DNA from: Brucella daejeonensis
GTDB taxonomy: Bacteria > Pseudomonadota > Alphaproteobacteria > Rhizobiales > Rhizobiaceae
Length of the DNA stretch: 64,000 bases
Direction of reading: 5' to 3'
Assembly: GCF_014199265.1 (NCBI RefSeq)
Contig: NZ_JACIJG010000015.1
Span: forward strand, 16,567-80,566
This document shows, piece after piece, positions 8,505-16,384 of the stretch (position 1 is its first letter; every line of letters begins with the position of its first letter). The notes beneath the pieces were generated by a model. It searched no databases. It had not been told where the DNA came from and saw only the letters and a list, made by a program, of their open reading frames with translations. Made by a program: the position numbers and the translations under genes.

Positions 8505-8540
8505 GAATTGCACGGGGAATTGCACCCGGAATTGCACGGA
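8505..8540. repeat. 12-bp tandem repeat, three copies
   Basis: Three units beginning GAATTGCAC (8505, 8517, 8529) with a variable last three bases (GGG, CCG, GGA). It lies between the candidate small RNA and the palindromic elements, in non-coding DNA. Confidence 0.7.
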
Positions 8541-8596
8541 TCTCGCCCGGTTGAAGCCGAAACGCCATCCTGCTGCGGCCTTCCGTTTGACATGGT

Positions 8597-8672
8597 CTAG
8601 TGGTCTGATTCCGACATTTGCACCCCTCTGATACAGGCGCCGGGCAAATGTCGGAATCGCAAAGACCACTAG
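8597..8672. repeat. 76-bp palindromic element (MITE/Bru-RS-like), copy 1
   Basis: A 25-base inverted repeat: CTAGTGGTCT (8597-8606) with AGACCACTAG (8663-8672), and GATTCCGACATTTGC (8607-8621) with GCAAATGTCGGAATC (8644-8658), around a short GC-rich loop. Non-coding, terminal CTAG. Its size and structure fit miniature repeats of the Brucella/Rhizobiales type. As RNA it would fold into one long hairpin. Confidence 0.8.
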
Positions 8673-8685
8673 TAACTTTATGTAT

Positions 8686-8763
8686 CTAGTGGATTTTTCG
8701 AATTTGACGTTTGAAACAGCATCTCATTCAGTCGGGATTCAAACGTCAAATTCAATCCACTAG
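8686..8763. repeat. 78-bp palindromic element (MITE/Bru-RS-like), copy 2
   Basis: CTAGTGGATT (8686-8695) pairs with AATCCACTAG (8754-8763) and AATTTGACGTTTGAA (8701-8715) with TTCAAACGTCAAATT (8738-8752). It shares the CTAGTGG/CCACTAG ends with the element 13 bases to its left but has a different inner arm, so it is a second type of the same class. It abuts the 3' end of the amidohydrolase gene, where it could act as a terminator hairpin. Confidence 0.8.
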
Positions 8764-8772
8764 GGTCAGGAC

Positions 8773-9663
8773 CTATTCCGCGGCGAGAGGCGGCGCAACG
8801 AACAGATCGTCCGGCAGGGAAGTGAGGTCGCTCAGGAACCGGTACAGATCGGAACGGAGCGTCTCGAAGCCTGCGAGTTTGCCAAGGCTCTGTTCGTTCA
8901 CATAAAGACTGCGATTGATCTCGATTTGCAACGCATGGCAGGCGATTGCGGGCCGCCCGTAATGCTCGGTGATGAAGCCGCCGGCATAGGGCTTGTTATG
9001 CGCGACCGTATAGCCGAGATCCTGCAACAGTTCGATCGCGGCCTGCGTCAGCCGTTCGCTGCAAGACCGTCCGAAGCGGTCCCCGACGATGAAATCCGGG
9101 CGGGACCCGATTTCGCCCGGGCGCGCGCCACCGGGCATCGAATGACAATCGATCAGAACGGCATAGCCGAAGCGCTGGCGCGTCGTCCGAAGCAAAGCGT
9201 CGAGCGTCTGGTGATAGGGCTTGTAGAGGTCTTCTATCCGGTAGAAAGCTTCGGCAAGCGGAATGCGTCCCGGATAAATCAACTGCCCCTCGCCGACCAG
9301 GCGGGGCACCGTTCCGAGACCGCCCGCGACACGGGCGGACTGGCTGTTCGCGAAAGGCGGCAGCGGTTCGGAAAACATGCACGGATCGAGTTCGTAAGGT
9401 TCGCGGTTCACGTCGAGGAAAGCTCGCGGAAAATGCGCCTTGAGCAAAGGCGCGCCGAGCCGGGTCGCCGCAGCGAACAGTTCGTCGACATAACAATCTT
9501 CCGAATGGCGAATGCCCAGCGCATCGAGTCGCGAGGCCTCCACGAAGGATTGCGGATAATAACGCCCGCTATGGGGGGAATTGAAGACAAACGGAATGCG
9601 TTGTTCCGCCGGAGCGCAGACCTCGAAAGGCGGTATCAGACTAAAATCACGCTCCAAACTCAT
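8773..9663 (-). CDS. N-formylglutamate amidohydrolase-family protein
   Basis: 296 aa zinc-dependent hydrolase of the FGase family (PF05013). Visible family segments: FVFNSPHSGRYYP, RHSEDCYVDELF, the RAFLDVNREPYELDP block, LIDCHSMPGG and CHALQIEINRSLY. The family removes formyl groups from N-formylglutamate in histidine degradation, but many alphaproteobacteria carry extra copies outside hut operons, as here (no hut gene nearby), so the substrate is uncertain. Start ATG at 9661-9663; the minus-strand leader is weak in Shine-Dalgarno sequence. The 286 bases upstream, towards cpdR, hold no other gene that I can support. Confidence 0.85.
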   Translation of the reverse strand: MSLERDFSLIPPFEVCAPAEQRIPFVFNSPHSGRYYPQSFVEASRLDALGIRHSEDCYVDELFAAATRLGAPLLKAHFPRAFLDVNREPYELDPCMFSEPLPPFANSQSARVAGGLGTVPRLVGEGQLIYPGRIPLAEAFYRIEDLYKPYHQTLDALLRTTRQRFGYAVLIDCHSMPGGARPGEIGSRPDFIVGDRFGRSCSERLTQAAIELLQDLGYTVAHNKPYAGGFITEHYGRPAIACHALQIEINRSLYVNEQSLGKLAGFETLRSDLYRFLSDLTSLPDDLFVAPPLAAE

Positions 9664-9949
9664 TCTTCACCCGTTTTAACCGGAACGTCGCGGACCACGC
9701 GGTCATATGCCTATAGTCGCGGATCGACAGTTTACCGACAAATTACGTCACACAGCCTGCCTGCGCAAATGGCAGGACGCAAAATCTCCCGGAGCGCCCG
9801 CATCTTGTGCGACAAACCTGTCACAAATGACAGCTTGTTGCCAAATACGCGCCATAACAATTAACATTCACGCGAGCATTCATTTCATATTTACCAAAGA
9901 AGCGTTTTCTACAGTGGATATCGAGTCGTAAGAGGTCAGCTTTTGAGCG

Positions 9950-10342
9950 ATGAACACGACGCAGAATTCGGACGGAACAATGAAAAGAATCCTTCTAGCT
10001 GAAGATGACAATGATATGCGGCGCTTCCTCGTGAAAGCGCTTGAGAGGGCCGGCTATCACGTAACGCACTTCGACAATGGCGCCAGCGCATATGAGCGCC
10101 TGCAGGAAGAACCTTTCTCCCTGCTCCTGACCGACATTGTGATGCCGGAAATGGACGGTATCGAGCTGGCGCGCCGTGCGACGGAAATCGACCCGGACCT
10201 GAAAATCATGTTCATCACGGGCTTCGCCGCTGTTGCGCTCAATCCCGATTCGGACGCTCCGCGTGACGCCAAGGTGCTTTCCAAGCCGTTTCATCTGCGC
10301 GATTTGGTGAACGAAATCGAAAAAATGCTGATTGCCGCCTGA
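9950..10342 (+). CDS. cpdR: single-domain response regulator CpdR
   Basis: Receiver-only protein that in Caulobacter, Sinorhizobium and Brucella controls ClpXP-dependent proteolysis of cell-cycle regulators downstream of the CckA-ChpT phosphorelay. The sequence MKRILLAEDDNDMRRFLVKA ... LLLTDIVMPEMDG ... KVLSKPFHLRDL has the acidic pocket (Glu-Asp-Asp), phosphoacceptor Asp (residue 62 here) and Lys of receiver domains. No output domain. Two ATGs are possible: 9950 (130 aa) and 9980 (120 aa). The second gives the usual CpdR length and puts the phospho-Asp at 52; both have weak ribosome sites. Confidence 0.9.
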   Translation: MNTTQNSDGTMKRILLAEDDNDMRRFLVKALERAGYHVTHFDNGASAYERLQEEPFSLLLTDIVMPEMDGIELARRATEIDPDLKIMFITGFAAVALNPDSDAPRDAKVLSKPFHLRDLVNEIEKMLIAA

Positions 10343-10455
10343 GGCGATCCCGCGGATTTCCGGCCCTTTGTTTCGTCATCAACAAAAAGACGAAAAAACT
10401 TCATAAAAGGGCATTGACGGGCGCAGCGCGATATGGTGTATGCGCCCCATCGAAT

Positions 10456-10537
<82 letters not shown>

Positions 10538-10546
10538 CCTAGACAA

Positions 10547-11821
10547 TCAAGGGTTTTCGGCTACTTCCTCCCCGTCTTCATTTTCTTCTATTGCCGCATC
10601 TGGGTGCAGTTTGGGTGCAAATAGCGGCCTTCGAGTGCACTTTTGCAGCTTCTCAATGACTGAATCTGTGGCGCGCATGGCGTCCGAAAGATACTCCGGG
10701 TCAAAGGCTTCATAGGCATCGGCGGTTCTGGCTTCGTCATGCCCGAGCCAAACGTCGCGCTGCTCCTTGTCGACGCGCGGCTTTTCACGGCGAACCATAG
10801 TCGCCATGAAATGACGAATTGTGCCCTGTGTGAATTGCGAAAGTTCACATTCCTCGGCGTGACGTTTGAACGTCCGCTTCATAGTGGTGACAGGCTGACT
10901 ATTCCAAACCATCGGTGCGCCAACGGCCTCGCCGAGCCTTGCGGTTTCTTCCACTTCTTCCTCGGCTTTCCATTTATCTAGCCAGTCACGCAGATTTTCG
11001 GTCAGCCGGATTTTCGGGCGATACTTGTTGGTCTGCCGGCGCCCTGATGGATTTAGATCAATGACACCAAATCTCCGGTTGATGCGATCCGGCGTGTCCC
11101 GAAAATCGATAATGCTTTCAGGACGCGCCCATGTATTGAGCGAGAGTATGACAAACCGGAATAGATTCTCCTGCCGCTTGCCGATCATATCGATGAAGTG
11201 GCCAAATTCTTCGAAGGTAGGAAGCCAGTCTCGCGGCTTGGGTTCTGGCACGTTTAAAAGTTCGGCAACCTGCTTCGCCTGGGTGATAACCTCGGGCGCA
11301 CTGTCCAGCAATTGAACCTCATGTTCATTGCCAAGCCCATCACGCACCACCAATAGCTTTTTCCCGATCTGAAATGCCGCTGAAACGACTGACAGGTTGC
11401 GAGCGATGTATGCTGGGCTATGTGCAAATTTCTCCTGGCTCCATTGCATAAATTCCCGCTGCCGGATCGGGCCGAAGGAAGCAACATTGGCCGTCGGAAG
11501 CATCTTTTCAGAAAGAAACTCCCGGATGATGGAAATTGCCCGAAACGCCTGTTCTCCCGACGGCTTGGTTTTGACGTCGTTCTCGTAATAGTGGTCAAGC
11601 GCCGCTAGCATCATCACGCGTTCGGGCGAGCGTCCCGATACTGCCTGGAGCGTTCCGACGAGTTCAATGAGCTTGTCTTGGGCTTCGTTGAGAATTTTCG
11701 TGCCAAGTGATCGGCGAGCAACCTTTCGCTTTCGCTTGTTGTACCAGAATGCGTAGAGGTTGCCGGAATTGCCCTCGGTGCCGATCCAATAGTCTCCATA
11801 CTCCCAGAGGCGTTCTGACAT
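10547..11821 (-). CDS. int: tyrosine recombinase (phage integrase)
   Basis: Site-specific recombinase, 424 aa, that would join phage attP to the tRNA-Val 3' end. The C-terminal catalytic domain has Arg233 (NTWARPES), the box II TIRHFMAT (Arg336-His337; the usual first His of HxLR is Gly), WLGH (His361) and the candidate nucleophile Tyr370. The N-terminal part (about 60-190) is the core-binding region. ATG at 11821 has AAGGA 6 bases upstream. Located against attL, the usual place. The start lies inside the reading frame of the upstream small DNA-binding protein (208-bp overlap), which suggests translational coupling. Confidence 0.93.
   Translation of the reverse strand: MSERLWEYGDYWIGTEGNSGNLYAFWYNKRKRKVARRSLGTKILNEAQDKLIELVGTLQAVSGRSPERVMMLAALDHYYENDVKTKPSGEQAFRAISIIREFLSEKMLPTANVASFGPIRQREFMQWSQEKFAHSPAYIARNLSVVSAAFQIGKKLLVVRDGLGNEHEVQLLDSAPEVITQAKQVAELLNVPEPKPRDWLPTFEEFGHFIDMIGKRQENLFRFVILSLNTWARPESIIDFRDTPDRINRRFGVIDLNPSGRRQTNKYRPKIRLTENLRDWLDKWKAEEEVEETARLGEAVGAPMVWNSQPVTTMKRTFKRHAEECELSQFTQGTIRHFMATMVRREKPRVDKEQRDVWLGHDEARTADAYEAFDPEYLSDAMRATDSVIEKLQKCTRRPLFAPKLHPDAAIEENEDGEEVAENP
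10601..10619 (+). promoter_or_regulatory. integrase arm-type sites, left arm
   Basis: Two direct copies of TGGGTGCA (10601-10608 and 10612-10619) 11 bp apart, inside the 3' end of int. The same octamer pair with the same 11-bp period and orientation occurs 95-113 bp before attR. This arrangement fits arm-binding sites of a tyrosine integrase. Confidence 0.5.
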
Positions 11822-12024
11822 GCTTTTTCCTTACGAGATAGATAAGCGGCAACGGCGGATGGATGGTAAAGTACAGCCCCCTTTTTGCCGGATACATAAG
11901 CTATTTCGCCATTCTGGCGCGCTCGACGGAGTTCTCGGAGTCCAAGTAGTGCGGAGAATCGCTTACAGATTTCGTTCTCTGGTAGCAGTTCCTCATACCG
12001 CGTAAGAGCGTTATTTGTCTGCAT
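11614..12024 (-). CDS. small helix-turn-helix DNA-binding protein, excisionase-like
   Basis: 136 aa from the ATG at 12024, which has GGAGG 6 bases upstream. Residues 1-70 (NEICKRFSALLGLRELRRARQNGEIAYVSGKKGAVLYHPSAVAAYL, in pieces) have the pattern of MerR-like/excisionase winged helices. The remaining part reads through the 5' end of int in another frame and has low complexity (Ser/Thr/Arg), so the functional protein may be only the first ~70 residues. Placement directly before int fits an excisionase (directionality factor). An AAAAAG run at 11823-11828 precedes the int ATG; see findings. Confidence 0.6.
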   Translation of the reverse strand: MQTNNALTRYEELLPENEICKRFSALLGLRELRRARQNGEIAYVSGKKGAVLYHPSAVAAYLSRKEKACQNASGSMETIGSAPRAIPATSTHSGTTSESERLLADHLARKFSTKPKTSSLNSSERSRQYRDARPNA

Positions 12025-13135
12025 GACCGCCTCCATTGACGGCGAGCGCACACCCTCCTACCGGATTGGCTGGCATCGCGTCGTGATAGGATTGATCAAG
12101 CATCCGCCCGGCAGCATTTTTTGACACCGGATTGACGTAAATCACGCGTTCGCCGTGGAAACCGGTCCCACCTTCGAGGTTGAGCCATCGGCCACGCGGA
12201 TTTTCGCGTTCCGTGCCCCCACAGCGGCGCCAATCAGGATCATCGACATCGCGGTCATAGACCTGCTGCCAGCCCCCCCACTGCTTGAAGAAGAAAGGAA
12301 CTCCGGCCGCCGCGCATTGATCGCGCAGAGATCGAGCCCAATCCGGGTGCATCGGACGCGCACCCTTCCCGCTCTCCCCGCCAGCGACAACCCAATCGAT
12401 CCCGCGCCCGCAACCATACTTCAGCCCGCAATACATGCGCTGGCCTGCATACTGACCGTGCTCTATGTCGGCATATGCCTCGCTGCGCAGACTATCTAGA
12501 GGGTTGATCACGCCGGGAATCTTGATGCTATCGAGGTCAACTGGGCCGAGTAATGGCTCGGCGCTGACCCAGCGAATTGCCGCCGGCGTGTCGAGCAGCG
12601 CTGGAATGCGTTCATTGGCGCGCTTCTGATCTTCGACAGATACACCCAGCCAGACATTCGGCAGCGGCCATGACCAGACTTCACGAGCGCCGCCATCGAA
12701 GGAATACCAGTTTGCATAAATCTCTTCGAGCAGATCATCACCACGAGAGAGAAAATCCCGCATTCGATCGGCGCGCTTCGTTAGAATCTGGAAGGTGTGA
12801 CGGCTAGCGATCGCCATAACGGTGAAGACGTCAAGAATCCAATCGTCCGGCACATCCTCGTGGAAAAGGTCGCCATGCGCGCAGACGAACACCATGCGGG
12901 GCTTTTTCCATTCAAGCGGCTGGGCGAGCCATTCACGGTTACGACGCACCTTGCCATTCCAAACCGGCCCGGTTTTAGACCCGACCGTAAGGCCGACACG
13001 GGACGGATGATGCTGTAGGCGCGTGCCGGCGAGTTTCATCGCATAGCAGTTCGTGCAGCCAGGTGAGACGACACTGCAGCCGGTGATCGGATTCCATGTC
13101 GCGTCGGTCCATTCGATATGAGTCTTGTCAGCCAT
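12011..13135 (-). CDS. phage Gp37/Gp68 (DUF5131) family protein
   Basis: 374 aa, beginning MADKTHIEWTDATWNPITGC, the signature of the Gp37/Gp68 family widespread in phages and mobile elements. The cysteine cluster GCSVVSPGCTNCYAMK (C-x7-C-x2-C) recalls the 4Fe-4S motifs of radical-SAM-like proteins. Further conserved segments are MVFVCAHGDLFHEDVPDDWI, FQILTKRADRM, NVWLGVSVEDQ and WVVAGGESGKGARPMHPDWARSLRDQC in pieces. Biochemical role is not established. It sits in the integration operon, overlapping the genes on both sides by a few bases. Confidence 0.85.
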   Translation of the reverse strand: MADKTHIEWTDATWNPITGCSVVSPGCTNCYAMKLAGTRLQHHPSRVGLTVGSKTGPVWNGKVRRNREWLAQPLEWKKPRMVFVCAHGDLFHEDVPDDWILDVFTVMAIASRHTFQILTKRADRMRDFLSRGDDLLEEIYANWYSFDGGAREVWSWPLPNVWLGVSVEDQKRANERIPALLDTPAAIRWVSAEPLLGPVDLDSIKIPGVINPLDSLRSEAYADIEHGQYAGQRMYCGLKYGCGRGIDWVVAGGESGKGARPMHPDWARSLRDQCAAAGVPFFFKQWGGWQQVYDRDVDDPDWRRCGGTERENPRGRWLNLEGGTGFHGERVIYVNPVSKNAAGRMLDQSYHDAMPANPVGGCALAVNGGGHADK

Positions 13136-13532
13136 GAGCAGGCACCTCCGTCTGCGAGAGGGCAGCGTCGATCACTGAAAGGACATCGTCCAATCGATCA
13201 ATGGAAGGTTGGTCAACATCGGCGATAGTCGATAAGTCGCCGCCCACCGTGACGCTTGCAAAAACTGCGGCCCGATCTTCCCGAATGACCTCGCGGGCGT
13301 ATTGCAACGCACTCAGCAGCGCATCATGCGAATTGCACGACGTCAGGATGCGGTCGACGTAGCTATCCAGAATATGATCCATTCCAAAGGCGCGTGGCAC
13401 GATAACGGCAGCGACAGGCAAGCCGTCCTCTGGCCCTATGAATGTGAACGTGTTGCTGCCGCCCGTATCGACGGACCAATCGTACGGATATCCGAGTTCG
13501 ATCCAAGGCTTGTTGTTCGAGCTATTCCCCAT
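13128..13532 (-). CDS. hypothetical phage protein
   Basis: 134 aa from the ATG at 13532 (GGGAGGC upstream); longer in-frame starts are the tail of the preceding gene. Acidic, mixed alpha/beta composition (FTFIGPEDGLPVAAVIV; DDVLSVIDAALSQTEVP). I do not recognise a domain. It overlaps the Gp37/Gp68 gene by 8 bases and the upstream membrane-protein gene by 11, so it is part of the same polycistron. Confidence 0.6.
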   Translation of the reverse strand: MGNSSNNKPWIELGYPYDWSVDTGGSNTFTFIGPEDGLPVAAVIVPRAFGMDHILDSYVDRILTSCNSHDALLSALQYAREVIREDRAAVFASVTVGGDLSTIADVDQPSIDRLDDVLSVIDAALSQTEVPAHG

Positions 13533-13728
13533 CGTTGCTGCCTCCCGAAAGAAGTTCGAGCAGAGCCAGCGGCCAGACGACGATGAAGAATACGGCGCCA
13601 AGAATCCGTGCTATCAGCGGGAGTTCTTCGTAAGCCTTTGTATTTTTCGGTTCGCAGCGGCGTTTTTTGAGAAATAGCGCTATGTAGACGGCAGCGCCGA
13701 CAAGAAGCCATACTAGAATGAAATTCAT
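13522..13728 (-). CDS. small two-TM membrane protein
   Basis: 68 aa. Residues 3-20 (FILVWLLVGAAVYIALFL) and 40-61 (ARILGAVFFIVVWPLALLELL) are hydrophobic helices separated by a basic loop KKRRCEPKNTK. Starts inside the stop of the next upstream gene (ATGA) and overlaps the downstream one. No known family; an inner-membrane location is inferred. Confidence 0.6.
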   Translation of the reverse strand: MNFILVWLLVGAAVYIALFLKKRRCEPKNTKAYEELPLIARILGAVFFIVVWPLALLELLSGGSNDGE

Positions 13729-13898
13729 GGTTTCCGCTCCTCCAACAGCGTTTCAATCTGCGCGGAGACGCGGAGCACCCACGCGAGCAGAACCGCTAAA
13801 ACGGACGTTTCCTGGCTGATCCCAAATAATTTCGTGCAGATCAGGAGAGACGTCAGGGCCAGCAACAGGTTGATGATCTGGTACCAGATTTTCCGCAT
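13725..13898 (-). CDS. small membrane protein, 57 aa
   Basis: MRKIWYQIINLLLALTSLLI followed by a second hydrophobic stretch (SVLAVLLAWVLRVSAQI) and a charged tail. GGGGGGAG precedes the ATG at 13898, and its stop overlaps the next start as ATGA (13725-13728), so translation is coupled. Together with the 68-aa protein it forms a pair of tiny membrane proteins between DnaN and the hypothetical gene. Function unknown. Confidence 0.55.
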   Translation of the reverse strand: MRKIWYQIINLLLALTSLLICTKLFGISQETSVLAVLLAWVLRVSAQIETLLEERKP

Positions 13899-13907
13899 GG
13901 CTCCCCC

Positions 13908-15035
13908 CTAAACCCGCATCGGCATGATGACGAACAGCGGCGGCACGTCGCCATCCTCGGCCCCGACAGGCGAAACCTTGCAGGGGGAACCGGGATCGCT
14001 AAGCTCGAACCGCATTTCCTTGGCGGAGGCGGCGCCCAGAACGTCGAGGCAGTATTTGTGATTGAAGCCGATGGTCACCTCGTCGTCGTGTCCATCGCCC
14101 ACAAAAATGCTGTCCTCGGCCTGCCCGTTGTCGGGGTTGATGACTTCCAGTTTCAGTTCACTTTGGCCGAAGCTGAATTTCACCGCCCGCCCGCGATCGC
14201 TCGATACCGTGCTGACACGATTGATCGCATCCGCAAGGCTAGCACGGTCGACCGTATAGAATTTGTCATTGTTGGCCGGGATCACGCGCTGATAGTCCGG
14301 AAATGTGCCGTCGATCAGTTTTGATGTGATCGCCGTGCCATCCGGCAGGACAACACGAACTTTGCGTTCCGACAGCTTCAGGACGATATCCTCATCGCCT
14401 TCCGCGAAATGCTGGAGCAAGGCGACCGTGCGGCGTGGAATGATGACGCCCGGAATGCCTTCGCTGCCCGACGGAACATCCAGTTTCATCAGCGCCAGCC
14501 GGTGGCCGTCCGTTGCCACGAAGGCCAGATGCTCCTCGTTATGGTGCATGAACACGCCATTGAGATAATAGCGCGTTTCCTCCGCCGAGATCGCGAAAGC
14601 GACCGTGGACAGGACACGCGCCAGCGTGTTGCCTGACAGGGCAAACTCATGCGTGAAGTCATCCGCCGGCATTTCTGGAAAATCCGAAGCCGGCAGCACC
14701 TGCAGGCGGAAGCGCGAGCGCCCCGACTTGATGTTCACATGCGTCTGGTCGCCTTCGAACTCGACCATGCTGCCGTCGGCAAATTTCCTCACCGCATCGT
14801 GCAACAGCGCCGACTGCACCGTGAATGGTGCGATATCCGGCAGGCCGTCCTGCTTTGCCACGGCCTTGACCTCGATGTCGAGATTGGTGCCGGTCACGCA
14901 TAGGTGCCCGCTTTCGACCTTGAGCAGCACGTTGCCAAGGATAGGGATCGTGTTGCGCTTTTCGACGGCGCGATTGACCGCCGCCAGGGCGGGGAGCAAC
15001 GCTCCCCTTTCTATGGTGAATTTGACCGCTGTCAT
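13908..15035 (-). CDS. dnaN: phage-encoded DNA polymerase III beta sliding clamp
   Basis: 375 aa, the normal length for a bacterial beta clamp: MTAVKFTIERGALLPALAAV, NTIPILGNVLLKV, VATDGHRLAL and the C-terminal PLFVIMPMRV are all family hallmarks. Three clamp folds are expected. It tethers polymerase to DNA; a phage copy may recruit the host replicase to phage DNA or carry altered partner binding. The ATG at 15035 overlaps the stop of the DUF2303 gene (ATGA), which decides the start against an 88-residue upstream extension. Lies well inside the prophage, with SSB in the same operon. Confidence 0.92.
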   Translation of the reverse strand: MTAVKFTIERGALLPALAAVNRAVEKRNTIPILGNVLLKVESGHLCVTGTNLDIEVKAVAKQDGLPDIAPFTVQSALLHDAVRKFADGSMVEFEGDQTHVNIKSGRSRFRLQVLPASDFPEMPADDFTHEFALSGNTLARVLSTVAFAISAEETRYYLNGVFMHHNEEHLAFVATDGHRLALMKLDVPSGSEGIPGVIIPRRTVALLQHFAEGDEDIVLKLSERKVRVVLPDGTAITSKLIDGTFPDYQRVIPANNDKFYTVDRASLADAINRVSTVSSDRGRAVKFSFGQSELKLEVINPDNGQAEDSIFVGDGHDDEVTIGFNHKYCLDVLGAASAKEMRFELSDPGSPCKVSPVGAEDGDVPPLFVIMPMRV

Positions 15036-15988
15036 AGCGAGGCCTCGGGCTTGCCCGCGAAGCACGGAAGTTCGGTCGCCTTTGCGACGTCGGAAACAGA
15101 ATGCTCCAGGTGCTGGGTGATGATCTGGTCTGGACGATAGATCTGATAGCACCAGTAGACGCTGCCCCCACTGACGCGGTAGCGCAGGCGGACCGGGATG
15201 CGCACCGCATCGCCCATGAAGAACACCGGGATCGAAAGGATGAACATGCCGGGCACGGTGACAGGCTTGCCGTCGGCGCCAACGTGGCTCTCTTCCCACT
15301 GAAGCTGACGCTCACCGGATTGCAGCGTGTGATTGACCTTGACCTTGGCCTCCACATTAATCTGCATCTTGCGAGAAAGCTCCACCAGCTGGTTGGGGTT
15401 GGAAACGGTGCAGGAAAAGTCTCGCTCGATGTTGGCCACGTCAGCATCGGACGGTGACGCGAGATCGGGAATGCGATCTTCAAGGAAATAGGCGAACTTT
15501 TCCTGATCCATGAACTCGCCATCCTTGCTGACCCAGACTTTCCATTCTTCGGACAGCGGGAACTCGTAGTGGATGCGATGGGACAGGAAAGCGGCAATGC
15601 CTCCGTTCTGGGCTTCGTGATAGTCGATAACGGCAGTCATAGACGGCTGGCGCCAGTTCAGATCGACAAATACGGCGGAATCATCCGTCTTGTGGCGGTT
15701 GGCAAGATCGATGAGTGCTGCCAACGTCTGGACTTTCGCCGTACCCTGCTTGCGTGCTGGATATAGCCTATGTGCTTCGAGAATGGCCGACACCGCCTCA
15801 AGCCCCGGCTTTTCGCCGCGTTTGAGCAGGGCCGGTACCATGCCCGGCAGACCGGGCATATCGTCGGTGGATGTCAAAAAGACAATCTCGGCGCCTTTGG
15901 CCTGTGCGCCAAGATCGGCAGCAGCCTGAATATCAAAGTTTCCCGAAACGGGCGGAAGAAGTTCGGAAGTTGCAGTATTCTCGGACAT
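15032..15988 (-). CDS. DUF2303 family phage protein
   Basis: 318 aa; segments such as FVDLNWRQPSMTAVIDYHEA, HRIHYEFPLSEEWKVW and VYWCYQIYRPDQII match the DUF2303 family of tailed phages, often found beside SSB and recombination genes. Soluble, mixed alpha/beta. Molecular role unknown. Translationally coupled to dnaN (ATGA overlap), which suggests a part in replication or recombination. Confidence 0.75.
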   Translation of the reverse strand: MSENTATSELLPPVSGNFDIQAAADLGAQAKGAEIVFLTSTDDMPGLPGMVPALLKRGEKPGLEAVSAILEAHRLYPARKQGTAKVQTLAALIDLANRHKTDDSAVFVDLNWRQPSMTAVIDYHEAQNGGIAAFLSHRIHYEFPLSEEWKVWVSKDGEFMDQEKFAYFLEDRIPDLASPSDADVANIERDFSCTVSNPNQLVELSRKMQINVEAKVKVNHTLQSGERQLQWEESHVGADGKPVTVPGMFILSIPVFFMGDAVRIPVRLRYRVSGGSVYWCYQIYRPDQIITQHLEHSVSDVAKATELPCFAGKPEASL

Positions 15989-16012
15989 TTTAGCTCCTGA
16001 TTTTCAGAGGGG

Positions 16013-16369
16013 TTAGCCGTGGATCACGTCGGTCACGCCACGCGAGGCATCGCGTGGCCCGCCAAACATGTCGATTTGTCTGGGGTGCTGGGTGGAGAGA
16101 GAACCATCGTCCAGAAGCCAGTAGAACGACGAACCGTGAACCGGCTTCGGGCGCTTGGAACTGGTTTCCGCCTCGATGGTGACTGTGCCGTCGACCACTT
16201 CGATATTGAGCTTGAGCGTGACCGAACCCTTGGCCTTGACCTTGGGGCGGTCGCCGGTGTGCTCTTGCAGGGCGGCAAGAGTATCCATCATTTCGGTGGT
16301 CAGGCGTTGCGCCAGTTCCCCGTTCTCCAGAAGGCCAATTATGGTGTTGGAATCGCGTATGCGCTGCAT
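16013..16369 (-). CDS. hypothetical early phage protein
   Basis: 118 aa. N-terminal amphipathic helix (NTIIGLLENGELAQRLTTEM), then a beta segment (KGSVTLKLNIEVVDGTVTIEAE) and a C-terminal tail ending QIDMFGGPRDAS. GGAGA precedes the ATG. Proteins with this beta segment occur next to DUF2303 and SSB in Rhizobiales prophages. No function is known to me. Confidence 0.65.
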   Translation of the reverse strand: MQRIRDSNTIIGLLENGELAQRLTTEMMDTLAALQEHTGDRPKVKAKGSVTLKLNIEVVDGTVTIEAETSSKRPKPVHGSSFYWLLDDGSLSTQHPRQIDMFGGPRDASRGVTDVIHG

Positions 16370-16384
16370 GTCTTTCTCCGTGGT

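Noticed and set aside
11614..11821. Reading the C-terminal half of the excisionase-like frame as a functional domain
   Set aside because: Composition is Ser/Thr/Arg-rich and matches the out-of-frame translation of the int 5' end; kept only as part of the annotated frame with a caution.
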